DNA from: Microvirga subterranea
GTDB lineage: Bacteria > Pseudomonadota > Alphaproteobacteria > Rhizobiales > Beijerinckiaceae
DNA length: 64,000 bases
Direction of reading: 5' to 3'
Assembly: GCF_003350535.1 (NCBI RefSeq)
Contig: NZ_QQBB01000003.1
Coordinates: 62,001 to 126,000, forward strand
Shown here: one piece after another, positions 26,454-39,421 of the stretch
How the letters are laid out: the number at the start of each line of letters is the position of its first letter
Numbering within the stretch: the first letter of the stretch is position 1
The notes under the pieces: generated by a model
The model's input: only the letters and a program-made list of their open reading frames with translations
Database searches by the model: none
What the model was told of the DNA's origin: nothing
Translations under genes and position numbers: made by a program

Positions 26454-26747
26454 TCAGCCGTTTCCGAGCAGATAACCCTCGGGCGTGCGCCCCGAATCGG
26501 CGGGCGCCTCGTAGGACGGGCGCCGGACGGGCTTCGTCCGGGCACCCGAGTTCCGCCCCGCAGGAGCCGCCCTGCCCCGCGACGGTTCGACAGGAGGCGC
26601 GGCCTCAGGACCTTGGCCGGCGCCCTGCGCCCGTCCGATCGCGTCGATGAACGAGCCGAGGGGAAACGACTGGGCGAGAGCCGGCCCCGCCATCAAGAGC
26701 GAGGCGGCCATCAAACCTGAAGCGAGCGGAAGACGGGGCATTGGCAT
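26454..26747 (-). CDS. Small secreted hypothetical protein
   Basis: 97 residues. Signal peptide ('SGLMAASLLMAGPALAQ', cleavage after ALA) and a short mature part: 'SFPLGSFIDAIGRAQG', then a basic, proline-rich, disordered stretch and the end 'GRTPEGYLLGNG'. No recognised family. Independently positioned between the L,D-transpeptidase and DUF6163 genes. Coding is supported mainly by the clear signal peptide. Confidence 0.6.
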   Translation of the reverse strand: MPMPRLPLASGLMAASLLMAGPALAQSFPLGSFIDAIGRAQGAGQGPEAAPPVEPSRGRAAPAGRNSGARTKPVRRPSYEAPADSGRTPEGYLLGNG

Positions 26748-26874
26748 GAACCTTCGGTGATCTCGCCGGCATGCGAACCGCCGCCGGCCTGTTCTTCCGA
26801 ATTACTTTGCAAATGCCCTTACGTCGCCTCCCGGAACAGGGAGGGGGGACCCGCTTTTCCGCCGCGCTCCTTAC

Positions 26875-27333
26875 CTACTGCCTCTGATGAGCGGCGAACC
26901 AAGACAGGACGAGATAGGTCAGGATCAGCGCCACGAAGGCCGCCATGGTCGCCCCGCTCGTCGGAACGATCCCGGGGAAGAAGGCCGCGAGGATGAGGTG
27001 GCTCATGATCGCAAGCAGCCACATGATGCCGCCCCAGGTGCTCGCCATCCACAATCCGACGGCCGCGATGAGATCGATCAGCGCGAAGTAGATGATCGTG
27101 GCCTGATAGCCGGTAGACCGGATCTCGAACTGGCCGGCGGGCGTCCAGATGCCCAGGATGACCGCCCAGGCGCTCAGCCCCTTCATGATCCAGAGGATCG
27201 CGAGGATGCGCATGAACCATGTCAGGGCGAAGGCCCACCGCATGGTGCTGGGCGCAGCCGGACGCTCCTCGATGCGATCGGAAATGGTCTCGCGGGTGAA
27301 GTCGGTCGGCTTCTGGCCGGAAATCCTCAGCAT
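26875..27333 (-). CDS. DUF6163-family membrane protein
   Basis: 152 residues, four predicted membrane helices (about 31-53, 76-96, 100-117 and 125-145) after a hydrophilic N-terminus. Matches the small alphaproteobacterial family annotated DUF6163; function unknown. Its ATG shares one base with the stop codon of the upstream CoA hydrolase gene (27333), so the two are translationally coupled. Confidence 0.75.
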   Translation of the reverse strand: MLRISGQKPTDFTRETISDRIEERPAAPSTMRWAFALTWFMRILAILWIMKGLSAWAVILGIWTPAGQFEIRSTGYQATIIYFALIDLIAAVGLWMASTWGGIMWLLAIMSHLILAAFFPGIVPTSGATMAAFVALILTYLVLSWFAAHQRQ

Positions 27334-28385
27334 CAGGCGATCTCCAGCTCGTGGGTCCCGAGGTGGGAGAAGTACCGGTCGATGACCGCCGGGTCGACCT
27401 CACGGAGGGAAGCCGGGCGCCAGTTCGGCTGTCCGTCCTTGTCGACGATGACCGCCCTCACCCCCTCGAAGAAATCGTGCCCTTCGAAGATCCGCGACAC
27501 GATCCGGAACTCGGTCTTCATCGCTTCGTCGAAATCGAGCGCCGCGCCGCGGCGGACCTGCTCGAACGCGAGGCATAGGCTGGTTGGCGACTTCGTTCGC
27601 ACGCCGGCGACGGTCCTAGCCGCGAACTCCGAGCCTTCGGCCGCCGCCTGGTCGAGATGCGCGAGGATCGCCTCCACGCTGTCGGCAGAGAAGCAGGAAT
27701 CGACGACATCCATGTTGGCCGCGAAGGGTGCGGCACCTGGATCGGCCGAGGCTTTCGCCAGGGCCTGCTCGACGGGCTCGCCGGCGATCAGCGCCGCGCG
27801 AAGGGCCGGAAGGTCCCGGCTGTCGACCGCATGGGTGGCGAGGCCCAGCATCGTGGCGTCGGCCCGCTTCACCCGCTCGCCGGTGAGGGCGAGATACATG
27901 CCGCTCTGCCCCGGCAGGCGCGGCAGCGCATAGGTGGCACCGACGTCGGGGAAGAACCCGATGCCGACCTCCGGCATGGCGAAGAGATAGCGCTCCCCCG
28001 CGACCCGGTGGGAGCCGTGAAGCGAGACGCCGACGCCGCCGCCCATGACAATCCCGTCGATCAGGGAGACATACGGCTTCGGGAAATGCTTGATGAAGGC
28101 GTTGAGCTGGTACTCCTCGCGCCAGAAGGCCAGCGCCTCCTCGATCCGCCCCGCCTGCCCCATCTCGGTGAGCTGGCGGATGTCGCCGCCGGCGCAGAAC
28201 GCCTTCTCGCCGGCGCCCTCGACGACGACCCGCGTTATCGCCGGGTCCGCCGCCCAGGCCTCCAGCGCCCGGCGCATCTCCCGCACCATGGTCAGGGTCA
28301 GCGCATTGAGCGCCTTCGGCCGGTTGAGGGTGATCACCCCCGCTTCCCCCTGACGCTCGCAGATCGCTTCGCGGCTTTCGTCCAT
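27333..28385 (-). CDS. 3-hydroxyisobutyryl-CoA hydrolase-type enoyl-CoA hydratase family enzyme
   Basis: 350 residues, the length of the HIBYL-CoA hydrolase group (longer than true enoyl-CoA hydratases). Crotonase-fold motifs are 'GVITLNRPKALNALTLTMV', 'KAFCAGGDIRQLTEMG' (oxyanion hole), 'DGIVMGGGVGVSLHGSHRVA' and 'FAMPEVGIGFFPDVGATYAL'. Probably acts in valine breakdown, hydrolysing 3-hydroxyisobutyryl-CoA; a hydratase role cannot be excluded. The ATG at 28383-28385 is preceded by AAGGAG; an in-frame ATG 21 bases upstream lies before that site. No other valine catabolic genes are nearby. Confidence 0.87.
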   Translation of the reverse strand: MDESREAICERQGEAGVITLNRPKALNALTLTMVREMRRALEAWAADPAITRVVVEGAGEKAFCAGGDIRQLTEMGQAGRIEEALAFWREEYQLNAFIKHFPKPYVSLIDGIVMGGGVGVSLHGSHRVAGERYLFAMPEVGIGFFPDVGATYALPRLPGQSGMYLALTGERVKRADATMLGLATHAVDSRDLPALRAALIAGEPVEQALAKASADPGAAPFAANMDVVDSCFSADSVEAILAHLDQAAAEGSEFAARTVAGVRTKSPTSLCLAFEQVRRGAALDFDEAMKTEFRIVSRIFEGHDFFEGVRAVIVDKDGQPNWRPASLREVDPAVIDRYFSHLGTHELEIA

Positions 28386-28552
28386 CGCGGGCTCCTTGGT
28401 TCGCATGAGGGATAAGCGGGCGGGGGTGCGGCGGTCAATGAGGGCTGTCCATGCCGTAAAGCCTCACTCGACACGGCAGGATGACACTGTTATTTCGTTT
28501 CATTTCATGAAGGCCTGTCCCGTGAGGCGGCTTATCGATAGGAGAATCCCCT

Positions 28553-32052
<3,500 letters not shown>

Positions 32053-32065
32053 CCCCCGGCCCTGC

Positions 32066-33415
32066 ATGATCCGCCTCGGCCTCCCCCGGTTCTGGCGGAT
32101 CGCAGCCGGATTCATCGCGCTGTGCCTGCTGGCGGGCTGCAGCTTCATGGTCGATGCAGAGCAGGCCAGGGTCTGCCGGGTCGCGATTCCGGCCCTGAAC
32201 CCGGGCGCGAGAATCGCAGTCCAGCGTGTCCGGCCCGGCCCCTCGGCCCGCACAATCGTCATCGACTACACGGCGGAGAACCCCGGCAGACCGGTTCAGG
32301 AGCGGATGGTTTTCTGTCAGTTCGCCGCAGAGGGCCTGTCGCCGAACAAGGCGGAGCTCACTGCGATCGGCACCGAGCGGGGCCCGATCTCCGGTGCGAG
32401 CCTGTACTTCCTCAAGCACTACTACATCGACTCGCCGGAAGGCGTGGCCGGCGATCCCGGAAGCCGGCTCGATGCCGCCGTCGCGGAGATTCCTGCCGGT
32501 GCGGCCTATTCGCTCCAGCAGCTCCTGGTCAGCCTGCCGCGCACGGCCATCTATGCCCTCCTGGCCGTCGCCTATGCGCTCGTCTTCGGCCTGAGCGGAC
32601 GCATCAACCTGGCGTTCGGCGAGCTGGCAGCCGTCGGATCGGCAGGGACCATCGCGGGCGCCTCCATCGTGCTGGCGTCCGGGATCAGCTCGCCCCTCGT
32701 CGGCCTCTCGGCCGGCCTTGCCGCCGCCCTCTTCGCGGGCGCCTTCCACAGCGCGGTGGGGGGCTATTTCACCATCGGGCGCATCCCGAGCAACCAGCCG
32801 AGCCTGATCGCGACCGTCGGGCTGTCGCTGTTCCTGATGGAATACCTGCGTCTGGTCCAGAGCCCGGTGACCGTGTGGCTGCCGCCGATCTGGTCGGAGC
32901 CGTGGCCGCTGGCCCGGTCGGGCGATTTCCTCGTCAGCCTGACGCCCATCACGCCGACGACCACCGGAATCGGGCTTGTCGTAGCGTTAGGGCTCCTGTG
33001 GCTGATGAAATCCACAGGATTCGGCCGCGCTTGGCGCGCCTATGCGGACGATGCCCGCGCCGCTGCCCTGTTCGGGGTCGACGGGCCGCGGCTTCTGATC
33101 CAGACCCTGGCGCTCGCGGGCGCCATGGCGGCTCTGGCAGGGCTGCTGATCGTGGCGCAGTATGGGGGTCTCGGCTTCGCGGGCGGCTTCCAATACGGGC
33201 TGAAGGCCCTCATAGCCGCCATCATCGGGGGGATCGGCTCGATCCCCGGCGCGCTGCTCGGCGGGTTCGCCGTGGGATTGTTCGAAACCCTCTGGTCGGC
33301 ATACTTACCGATCGAAGGGCGGGACATGGCTCTCTATGCCGCCCTGATCGTCTTCCTGATCTTCCGTCCGGGCGGATTGCTCGGCACGCAGGATCCAACA
33401 CCACGACCCGTCTAA
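32066..33415 (+). CDS. LivH-family ABC permease fused to an N-terminal lipoprotein-like domain
   Basis: 449 residues. Signal sequence with lipobox 'CLLAGCSFM' (C25), a soluble domain of about 120 residues with two further cysteines ('QARVCRVAIPALNPG', 'RMVFCQFAAEG'), then from about residue 150 a full branched-chain-amino-acid-type inner membrane permease of about nine helices ('GRINLAFGELAAVGSAG', 'GFGRAWRAYADDARAAALFG', 'IGGIGSIPGALLGGFAVG'). The EAA-like coupling loop is present, so it should bind an ATPase, but no livM, livF, livG or binding-protein gene is in the window. Lies 13 bases after hemB, 24 bases before ilvA. Substrate unknown. Confidence 0.85.
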   Translation: MIRLGLPRFWRIAAGFIALCLLAGCSFMVDAEQARVCRVAIPALNPGARIAVQRVRPGPSARTIVIDYTAENPGRPVQERMVFCQFAAEGLSPNKAELTAIGTERGPISGASLYFLKHYYIDSPEGVAGDPGSRLDAAVAEIPAGAAYSLQQLLVSLPRTAIYALLAVAYALVFGLSGRINLAFGELAAVGSAGTIAGASIVLASGISSPLVGLSAGLAAALFAGAFHSAVGGYFTIGRIPSNQPSLIATVGLSLFLMEYLRLVQSPVTVWLPPIWSEPWPLARSGDFLVSLTPITPTTTGIGLVVALGLLWLMKSTGFGRAWRAYADDARAAALFGVDGPRLLIQTLALAGAMAALAGLLIVAQYGGLGFAGGFQYGLKALIAAIIGGIGSIPGALLGGFAVGLFETLWSAYLPIEGRDMALYAALIVFLIFRPGGLLGTQDPTPRPV

Positions 33416-33439
33416 GGGCGAAAATCCAGCGGAGGCAGC

Positions 33440-34681
33440 ATGGCCGAGTACGCCATCACCATCGACGACGTCAAACGCGCGGCGGCGACCATCCAGGGCC
33501 AGGTCCTCAGGACGCCCCTCGTGCCCGCCCCTCGCCTGTCGCAGCTCACCGGCGCGACGGTCTGCGTCAAGCACGAGAACATGCAGCCGACCGGCTCGTT
33601 CAAGGAGCGCGGCGCGGTCAACAAGCTCGAGAGCCTCACGGCCGAGGAGCGCAAGCGCGGCGTGATCGCCATGTCGGCCGGCAACCATGCCCAGGCCGTC
33701 GCCTATCACGCCCGGCGCCTCGGGATCCCGGCCACCATCGTGATGCCGGAGAGCGCGCCTCTGGTGAAGGCCGAGAACACCCGCGCCTACGGCGCGAGGG
33801 TTATCCTCCACGGCGAGACGCTCTACGAGTCCGCCGACAAGGCTCGGCAGATCGCTGCCGAGGAAGGTCTCGTGTTCGTCCATCCCTACGACGACCCGAA
33901 CGTGATGGCCGGCCAGGGCACCATCGGGATCGAGATGCTGGAGGACGCGCCGGATCTCGACCAGATCATCGTGCCGATCGGCGGCGGCGGGCTGATCTCG
34001 GGCATCACCATCGCGGCCAAGGCGCTCAAGCCGTCGATCGAGATCGTCGGCGTCGAGGCCGCCCTCTACCCGTCCTTCCACAACGCGATCCATCACGAGG
34101 ACCGCCCCATCGGCGGAGCGACCCTCGCCGAAGGCATCGCGGTGAAGACCGTGGGCAAGTTGCCGCTGCCGATCGTGCGCGACCTGGTGCCGGACATCGT
34201 CCTGGTCGACGAGCCGCTGATCGAGCGAGCCGTGAACGCCTACGCGACCCTGCAGCGGACCATGGCCGAGGGCGCCGGGGCCGCGGGCCTCGCGGCGATG
34301 CTGGCGGAGCCGGAGCGCTTCAAGGGCAAGCGGGTCGGCCTCGTCCTTTGCGGAGGCAACATCGACGCCCGCATCCTGGCTTCCGTAATGGTGCGAGAGC
34401 TGGAACGGGACGACCGGATCGCCTCGTTCCGGATCACCTCCGACGACCGGCCGGGATTCCTGGGGCGCGTCGCGAGCCGGCTCGGCAGCCTCGGGGCCAA
34501 CATCCTGGAGGTCTCGCACAGCCGCCTCTTCCTCGACGTGCCGGCCAAGGGAGTTTCGATCGACATCACCATCGAAACCCGCGACAGAATGCATACATTG
34601 GTGGTGTTTGAAGCCCTGGCGGCAGATGGCCTCGCACCGCAGCGCATCGATTCGCGCCGCCTGTCCGAAGCCGCCAATTGA
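33440..34681 (+). CDS. ilvA: Threonine ammonia-lyase with ACT domain
   Basis: 413 residues. Deaminates threonine to 2-oxobutanoate, the first step to isoleucine. PLP lysine K55 in 'NMQPTGSFKERGAVNKL', glycine loop 'VPIGGGGLISG', serine/asparagine 'MSAGNHAQAVAYHARRLG'. C-terminal single ACT domain (about 325-405, 'FRITSDDRPGFLGRVASRLG'). Length and a single ACT domain resemble the TdcB-like/short form rather than the 500-residue two-ACT enterobacterial IlvA. It follows the permease by 24 bases and precedes the RDD gene by ten. Confidence 0.92.
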   Translation: MAEYAITIDDVKRAAATIQGQVLRTPLVPAPRLSQLTGATVCVKHENMQPTGSFKERGAVNKLESLTAEERKRGVIAMSAGNHAQAVAYHARRLGIPATIVMPESAPLVKAENTRAYGARVILHGETLYESADKARQIAAEEGLVFVHPYDDPNVMAGQGTIGIEMLEDAPDLDQIIVPIGGGGLISGITIAAKALKPSIEIVGVEAALYPSFHNAIHHEDRPIGGATLAEGIAVKTVGKLPLPIVRDLVPDIVLVDEPLIERAVNAYATLQRTMAEGAGAAGLAAMLAEPERFKGKRVGLVLCGGNIDARILASVMVRELERDDRIASFRITSDDRPGFLGRVASRLGSLGANILEVSHSRLFLDVPAKGVSIDITIETRDRMHTLVVFEALAADGLAPQRIDSRRLSEAAN

Positions 34682-34691
34682 GGAGCCTGCC

Positions 34692-35171
34692 ATGGTGAAC
34701 CGCTCGTCCCTGCCGCCGATGTCCTACCAGCCCTACCACGTGGATGCCCGGCTGACCGAAGGCGTGATCAGCCGGCGGTTCTGGGCCTATCTGATCGACC
34801 TGTGCGTGGTCGCGGTCTGGATCGTGCTGATCTGCATCGCGATCTTCATCTTCGGCCTGCTCACCCTCGGGCTCGGCTGGGGGCTGTTCGTAGTCCTGCC
34901 CCTGACCGCCTTTACCTTTGTGCTCTACAACGCGGTCACCATCGGGGGCTCCAGCCAGGCGACGGTGGGCATGCGCATGATGGGCCTGCGGGTGGTCGAT
35001 CCGAGCGGCAGGCCGGTCGGGATGCTCGCCGCGGGCGTCCATGCGCTGCTCTTCTACGTGGCGGTCTCCACGTTCCTGCTCTGGGCCTGCGACGTCCTGA
35101 TCGGGTTCTTCCGCGACGACCGCCGCTTCGTGCGCGACCTGCTGACCAACATGATGGTGATCCGCGCGTAA
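34692..35171 (+). CDS. RDD-family membrane protein
   Basis: 159 residues with three to four membrane helices. RDD signature: 'ISRRFWAYLIDLCVVAVW' (R and D in helix 1), 'TVGMRMMGLRVVDPSGRPVG', and 'FFRDDRRFVRDLLTNMMVI' at the end, typical of the family. The ATG at 34692 follows AGGAG (34681-34685), ten bases after ilvA. Role unknown; some RDD proteins act as ion or Na+/H+ exchangers. Confidence 0.88.
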   Translation: MVNRSSLPPMSYQPYHVDARLTEGVISRRFWAYLIDLCVVAVWIVLICIAIFIFGLLTLGLGWGLFVVLPLTAFTFVLYNAVTIGGSSQATVGMRMMGLRVVDPSGRPVGMLAAGVHALLFYVAVSTFLLWACDVLIGFFRDDRRFVRDLLTNMMVIRA

Positions 35172-35273
35172 GGATTATGCGGCACCGCGCCTCTTTTCCT
35201 GGACGCAAGCGGCACCAATGTTATCCTTGGGCATTGAGTCTGTGCCCAAGGTTCCTCCACAAGGCGATCCAGC

Positions 35274-36020
35274 TTGACGAGCCAGCCGCGCGACGCACCG
35301 CAGTTCTACCTGACCTCCCCTTCCGCCTGTCCCTATCTGCCCAATCGGGAGGAGCGGAAGGTCTTCACCCACATCGTCGGAAGGCGCGGGAAGGAGCTCA
35401 ACGAGATCCTGACCCAGGGCGGCTTCCGGCGCTCCCAGACCATCGCGTACCGGCCCGCCTGCGACGCCTGCCGCGCCTGCGTGTCGGTCCGGGTGCTGGT
35501 CGACGAGTTCGAGCCCTCCGGCAACATGCGCCGGGTGCTGAAGGCGAACGCGGACCTGATCGGCAACGCCATGCCGAACCGTCCGACCTCGGAGCAGTAC
35601 TCCCTCTTCCGCCGCTACCTCGATGCCCGCCATACCGATGGCGGCATGGCCGACATGACGGTCCTCGACTACTCGATGATGATCGAGGACAGCCATGTGG
35701 ACACCCGTGTGATCGAGTACCGCCGTCGCGGGATCGACAGCGGCATCACCGGCAGGGGCGCAGGTGACCTCGTCGCGGTGTGCCTCACGGACGAGATGAG
35801 CGACGGCCTGTCGATGGTCTACTCGTTCTACGACCCGGATCAGCAGGACCGCAGCCTCGGCACCTTCATGATCCTTGAGCACATTCGGCGCGCAAAGGCC
35901 ATGGGCCTGCCCTATCTCTATCTCGGCTACTGGGTCGAGGGCTCGAAGAAGATGGGCTACAAGGCCCGCTTCACGCCGCAGGAGCGCCTGGAGGCGCCCG
36001 GCTGGGTGCGGGTCGACTAG
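35274..36020 (+). CDS. bpt: Aspartate/glutamate leucyltransferase (Bpt)
   Basis: 248 residues. Transfers leucine from Leu-tRNA to N-terminal Asp or Glu, marking proteins for ClpS/ClpAP in the bacterial N-degron pathway. Motifs: '[19 protein letters not shown]', cysteine cluster '[16 protein letters not shown]', '[20 protein letters not shown]', '[20 protein letters not shown]'. The reading frame starts with TTG at 35274 preceded by AAGGCG; no in-frame ATG gives a complete N-terminus. Convergent with the cupin gene, only four bases between their ends. Confidence 0.93.
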   Translation: MTSQPRDAPQFYLTSPSACPYLPNREERKVFTHIVGRRGKELNEILTQGGFRRSQTIAYRPACDACRACVSVRVLVDEFEPSGNMRRVLKANADLIGNAMPNRPTSEQYSLFRRYLDARHTDGGMADMTVLDYSMMIEDSHVDTRVIEYRRRGIDSGITGRGAGDLVAVCLTDEMSDGLSMVYSFYDPDQQDRSLGTFMILEHIRRAKAMGLPYLYLGYWVEGSKKMGYKARFTPQERLEAPGWVRVD

Positions 36021-36024
36021 GCCT

Positions 36025-36525
36025 TTATGATTTTACGATGAAGTCCTCCAGGGCCATGGGCCGGAGGCTGTCCTCGTCGACGGCTCGGATGCCGGTCTTG
36101 GCGTAGATGATGCGACGTCCGAGCTTGGGGAAGTGGCCGATGTCGAACCCCGATCGCTCGCCGCCCATGAGATAGACCAGATCCTCCTGGTAGGGATTGG
36201 TCAGGTGATGGGCGACGCCCGGTGCCGTGAAGCCCATGAAGTCGCCGGGCCCGACCTCGAAGGTCTCGTCCCCGATCTCCGCGCGCCCTCGGCCGGATAG
36301 GATGAACAGGAACTCCTCGTCGCGCTCGTGCGAGTGGTAGACGAAGCTCTCCTTGCCCGGCGGCACGCGCGCCAGCGACAGCACCACCCGCGAGAGGCCG
36401 GCGCCGGCCGAAAGCGGCCTGATATGGACGTCCGAGTTTTCGTTCCAGGGGTGCCTGACATTCACCTCCGGAGCCGCGGCGATTTCGTCGGCGGTCCAGA
36501 GGGGCTTGGGGTCGGGCGTCGTCAT
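36025..36525 (-). CDS. Cupin-domain protein
   Basis: 166 residues, one cupin beta-barrel. Metal-binding pattern 'VYHSHERDEEFLFILSGRG' (two histidines and a glutamate) and 'GDFMGFTAPGVAHHLTNP' (histidine in the second motif). Could be a dioxygenase, isomerase or sensor; substrate unknown. Ends head-to-head with bpt. The ATG at 36523-36525 begins 'MTTPDPKPLWTADEI'. Confidence 0.85.
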   Translation of the reverse strand: MTTPDPKPLWTADEIAAAPEVNVRHPWNENSDVHIRPLSAGAGLSRVVLSLARVPPGKESFVYHSHERDEEFLFILSGRGRAEIGDETFEVGPGDFMGFTAPGVAHHLTNPYQEDLVYLMGGERSGFDIGHFPKLGRRIIYAKTGIRAVDEDSLRPMALEDFIVKS

Positions 36526-36722
36526 CGGCTTTCCTCCGCGAGACGTTCCTGAAGGGAAGAGGCCTACTCTAGCGCAGATCGGGACGAGGGCGTCAGGCTA
36601 GCCTCTCCAGGGAGAACTCGGGCCGATGCCATGATTGCTTCCCATTCATGGGCGTTGATGGCGGGAAGGCCGAACATTGGCCAAGTCTCGGCGTTGATGA
36701 TCTACCCCGAACGGAGATCGCC

Positions 36723-37013
36723 ATGGCTCGCTCGTTCCGATGGTTGCTCGCGACCACATTGGTGGCCCTGGGTTCGTCTACCGCGATCGCTCACGACTGG
36801 TACCCGATTTCCTGCTGCAGCGACAAGGACTGCCATCCCCTGCGGGAGGAGAGCGGCGAAACCGTCACCGAGTCCCCGGAGGGGTGGAAGCTGTGGGACG
36901 GCCGCATCATCGCGCGCGGCATCGCCAAACTCTCGCCGGACCGGCGCTTTCATCTGTGCGAGACGTCCGCCAAGACGATCATCTGCTTCTTCGCCCCGCC
37001 CGGCGGGTCATAG
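36723..37013 (+). CDS. Small secreted cysteine-containing protein, hypothetical
   Basis: 96 residues with a signal peptide ('WLLATTLVALGSSTAIA', cleavage before HDWYP). The mature part has 'DWYPISCCSDKDCHPL', 'HLCETSAKTIICFFAP': five cysteines and several histidines, suggesting disulfides or metal binding. Resembles small uncharacterised exported proteins starting with HDWYP-type sequence in Rhizobiales. The ATG at 36723 has GGAG about seven bases upstream; in-frame sequence further upstream shows no similarity. Confidence 0.78.
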   Translation: MARSFRWLLATTLVALGSSTAIAHDWYPISCCSDKDCHPLREESGETVTESPEGWKLWDGRIIARGIAKLSPDRRFHLCETSAKTIICFFAPPGGS

Positions 37014-37032
37014 GCCTTCCTCGACACGACCC

Positions 37033-37067
37033 AAAAGAAGACCGGTCCCCCTCGCGAGGGAGACCGG
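37033..37067 (-). terminator. Rho-independent terminator of parC (convergent)
   Basis: Eleven-base arms (37042-37052 and 37057-37067, one G-U pair). On the minus strand it is followed by TCTTCTTTT. It also lies 20 bases past the plus-strand gene. Confidence 0.8.
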
Positions 37068-37108
37068 CCGATCGCGCATTCATTGTCGGGCCGAATTCGT
37101 GGCCGCTG

Positions 37109-39355
37109 CTATTGGCCGAACTTGTTGGACTTCGGGAAGCCCTTCGGCGGCAGGCGGCCGGCTTCGGTGCGGTCGCCCAGCCAGTCGCGGAGATCCTCCT
37201 TGGCGACCGTCCAGGTCCGGCCGGAGGTGTCCTTCCAGGTCAGGCCCTCCTTCAGCTTGAAGACCTTGGCGTCGGAGACGCCGCCGTCCTTGTAGCGCTG
37301 GAGGCGCACGCCCTTGCCGCGGGTCATCTCCGGCACCTGCTTGATCGGGAAGATCAGGAGCTTGCGGTTCTCGCCGATGATCGCGACGTGGTCGCCCTCC
37401 GCCTCGGTGCAGACGACCGCCTTCGCGGGCGCGTCGAGGTTGAGGATCTGCTTGCCCTTGCGGGTGTTGGCCACGATGTCGTCGGTCGGCACCACGAAGC
37501 CGCGCCCGTCCGAGCCGACCACGAGGAGCTTGGCGCCCGCCCGGTACGGGAAGGCGGAGATGAAGTCAGCGCCCTCCTCCAGGTCCACCATCAGGCGGAT
37601 CGGATCGCCGAAACCGCGACCGCCGGGGAGCTTCGAGGCTTCGAGCGTGAAGAAGCGCCCGTTCGTCGCCACCACGACGATCTTCGAGGTCGTCTCCGCG
37701 AAGAACGCCGTCTTGAGCTGGTCGTCGCCCTTGAACTGCACGGCCGAGAGATCGGCCTGATGGCCCTTCATGGCGCGGATCCAGCCCTTCTCGGACACGA
37801 TCACGGTGATCGGCTCGCGCTCGACCATGGCTTCCGCGAAATCGATGTCGGAGGTGTCCGGCGCCTCGGCGAAGGTGGTGCGGCGCTTGCCGAGCGTCGT
37901 CTCCGGCCCGAAGGTCTTGCGGACCTCGCGGATCTCCGTGGTGACGGCCTTCCACTGCGCCTTTTCGGAGCCGAGCAGGCTCTCGATGGAGGCCTTCTCG
38001 TCCTGCAGGTTCTTCTGCTCCCGCTTGAGCTCCATCTCCTCGAGCTTGCGCAGGCTGCGCAGGCGCGTGTCGAGGATGGCGTTCGCCTGGATGTCGGTGA
38101 GCTTGAAGACGCGCATGAGCTCCTGGCGCGGCTCGTCCTCCTCGCGGATGATTTTGATCACACGGTCGAGGTCGAGATAGACGATCAGGAGGCCGCCTAA
38201 GATCTCCAACCGCTTGTCGATGGCGGCCAGCCGGAAGCTCGAACGGCGGATGAGCACCTCGCGGCGATGGTCGAGCCATTCGCGCAGGCATTCGGCGAGG
38301 CCCAGCACCTTCGGCACCTTACCGCCGGCGAGCACGTTCACGTTCATTGGAACGCGGCTCTCCAGCTCGGTGAGCTTGAAGAGGGATTCCATCAGGATGA
38401 TCGGATCGACCGACTTGGTGCGGGGCTCCAGCACGACGCGGATGTCCTCCGCCGATTCATCGCGCACGTCGGCGAGCAGCGGCAGCTTCTTCTCCTGAAG
38501 CAGCTCCGCGATCTTCTCGATCAGGCGCGACTTCGGTACGCCGTAGGGGATCTCGGTGACGACGATGTTCCAGACGCCGCGCTTGATCTCCTCCTTGTGC
38601 CAGCGCGCGCGCACGCGGAAGGAGCCGCGGCCGGTGCGGTAGGTCTCGGCGATCGAAGCCGGCGTGTCGACGATGATGCCGCCGGTCGGCAGGTCCGGAC
38701 CCGGAACGAAGCTGAGGAGCTGGTCGGAGGTCGCCTTGGGGTGGCCGATGAGGTAGAGCGCCGCGTCGCAGAGCTCCGCCACGTTGTGGGACGGAATCGA
38801 CGTCGCCATGCCGACCGCGATGCCCTGCGAGCCGTTGGCCAGCAGGTTCGGGAACGCCGCCGGCAGCACCACCGGCTCCTCGTTGGTCTGGTCGTAGGTC
38901 TCGCGGAAATCGACCGAATCTTCGTCGATGCCGTCGAGCAGCAGTCGGGCGACCTCGGTCAGGCGTGCCTCGGTGTAGCGCATGGCGGCGGCGCTATCGC
39001 CGTCGATGTTGCCGAAATTGCCCTGCCCGTCCACCAGCGGATAACGCTGCGCGAAGTCCTGCGCCATGCGCACGAGGGCATCGTAGATCGATTGGTCGCC
39101 GTGCGGGTGGTACTGACCCATCACGTCGCCGACCACGCGGGCGCACTTCTTCGGCGCCGAGCGTGGGTCGAGGCGAAGCAGGCGCATGGCGTGAAGGATG
39201 CGGCGATGGACGGGCTTCAGCCCGTCGCGGGCGTCCGGCAGCGCCCGGTGCATGATGGTCGAGAGCGCATAGGCAAGGTAGCGCTCTTCCAGCGCGTCCT
39301 TGAGATTGATCGTCTCGATGTCGCCGCTCGGCGGCGGATTGACCGGCTTACCCAT
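37109..39355 (-). CDS. parC: DNA topoisomerase IV subunit A
   Basis: 748 residues. Cleaves DNA to decatenate replicated chromosomes, as an A2B2 complex with ParE. Catalytic Y127 in '[18 protein letters not shown]'. Starts '[20 protein letters not shown]'. The quinolone-determining stretch reads '[20 protein letters not shown]', glutamine where E. coli ParC has S80 and aspartate at the E84 position. The C-terminal beta-pinwheel (about residue 500 on) is present. Next to recO on the same strand, 66 bases apart. Confidence 0.95.
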   Translation of the reverse strand: MGKPVNPPPSGDIETINLKDALEERYLAYALSTIMHRALPDARDGLKPVHRRILHAMRLLRLDPRSAPKKCARVVGDVMGQYHPHGDQSIYDALVRMAQDFAQRYPLVDGQGNFGNIDGDSAAAMRYTEARLTEVARLLLDGIDEDSVDFRETYDQTNEEPVVLPAAFPNLLANGSQGIAVGMATSIPSHNVAELCDAALYLIGHPKATSDQLLSFVPGPDLPTGGIIVDTPASIAETYRTGRGSFRVRARWHKEEIKRGVWNIVVTEIPYGVPKSRLIEKIAELLQEKKLPLLADVRDESAEDIRVVLEPRTKSVDPIILMESLFKLTELESRVPMNVNVLAGGKVPKVLGLAECLREWLDHRREVLIRRSSFRLAAIDKRLEILGGLLIVYLDLDRVIKIIREEDEPRQELMRVFKLTDIQANAILDTRLRSLRKLEEMELKREQKNLQDEKASIESLLGSEKAQWKAVTTEIREVRKTFGPETTLGKRRTTFAEAPDTSDIDFAEAMVEREPITVIVSEKGWIRAMKGHQADLSAVQFKGDDQLKTAFFAETTSKIVVVATNGRFFTLEASKLPGGRGFGDPIRLMVDLEEGADFISAFPYRAGAKLLVVGSDGRGFVVPTDDIVANTRKGKQILNLDAPAKAVVCTEAEGDHVAIIGENRKLLIFPIKQVPEMTRGKGVRLQRYKDGGVSDAKVFKLKEGLTWKDTSGRTWTVAKEDLRDWLGDRTEAGRLPPKGFPKSNKFGQ

Positions 39356-39421
39356 GACTTCAAAACCCTAGAATCGAATCAGTTCTTATCATCAGAAATG
39401 AGAACATAACAGAAACAAACG

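Noticed and set aside
32122..34611. Very long plus-strand open frame (829 codons) across the permease and ilvA
   Set aside because: Arginine/proline-rich composition typical of an out-of-frame shadow; both real genes in the other frames have clear family motifs.
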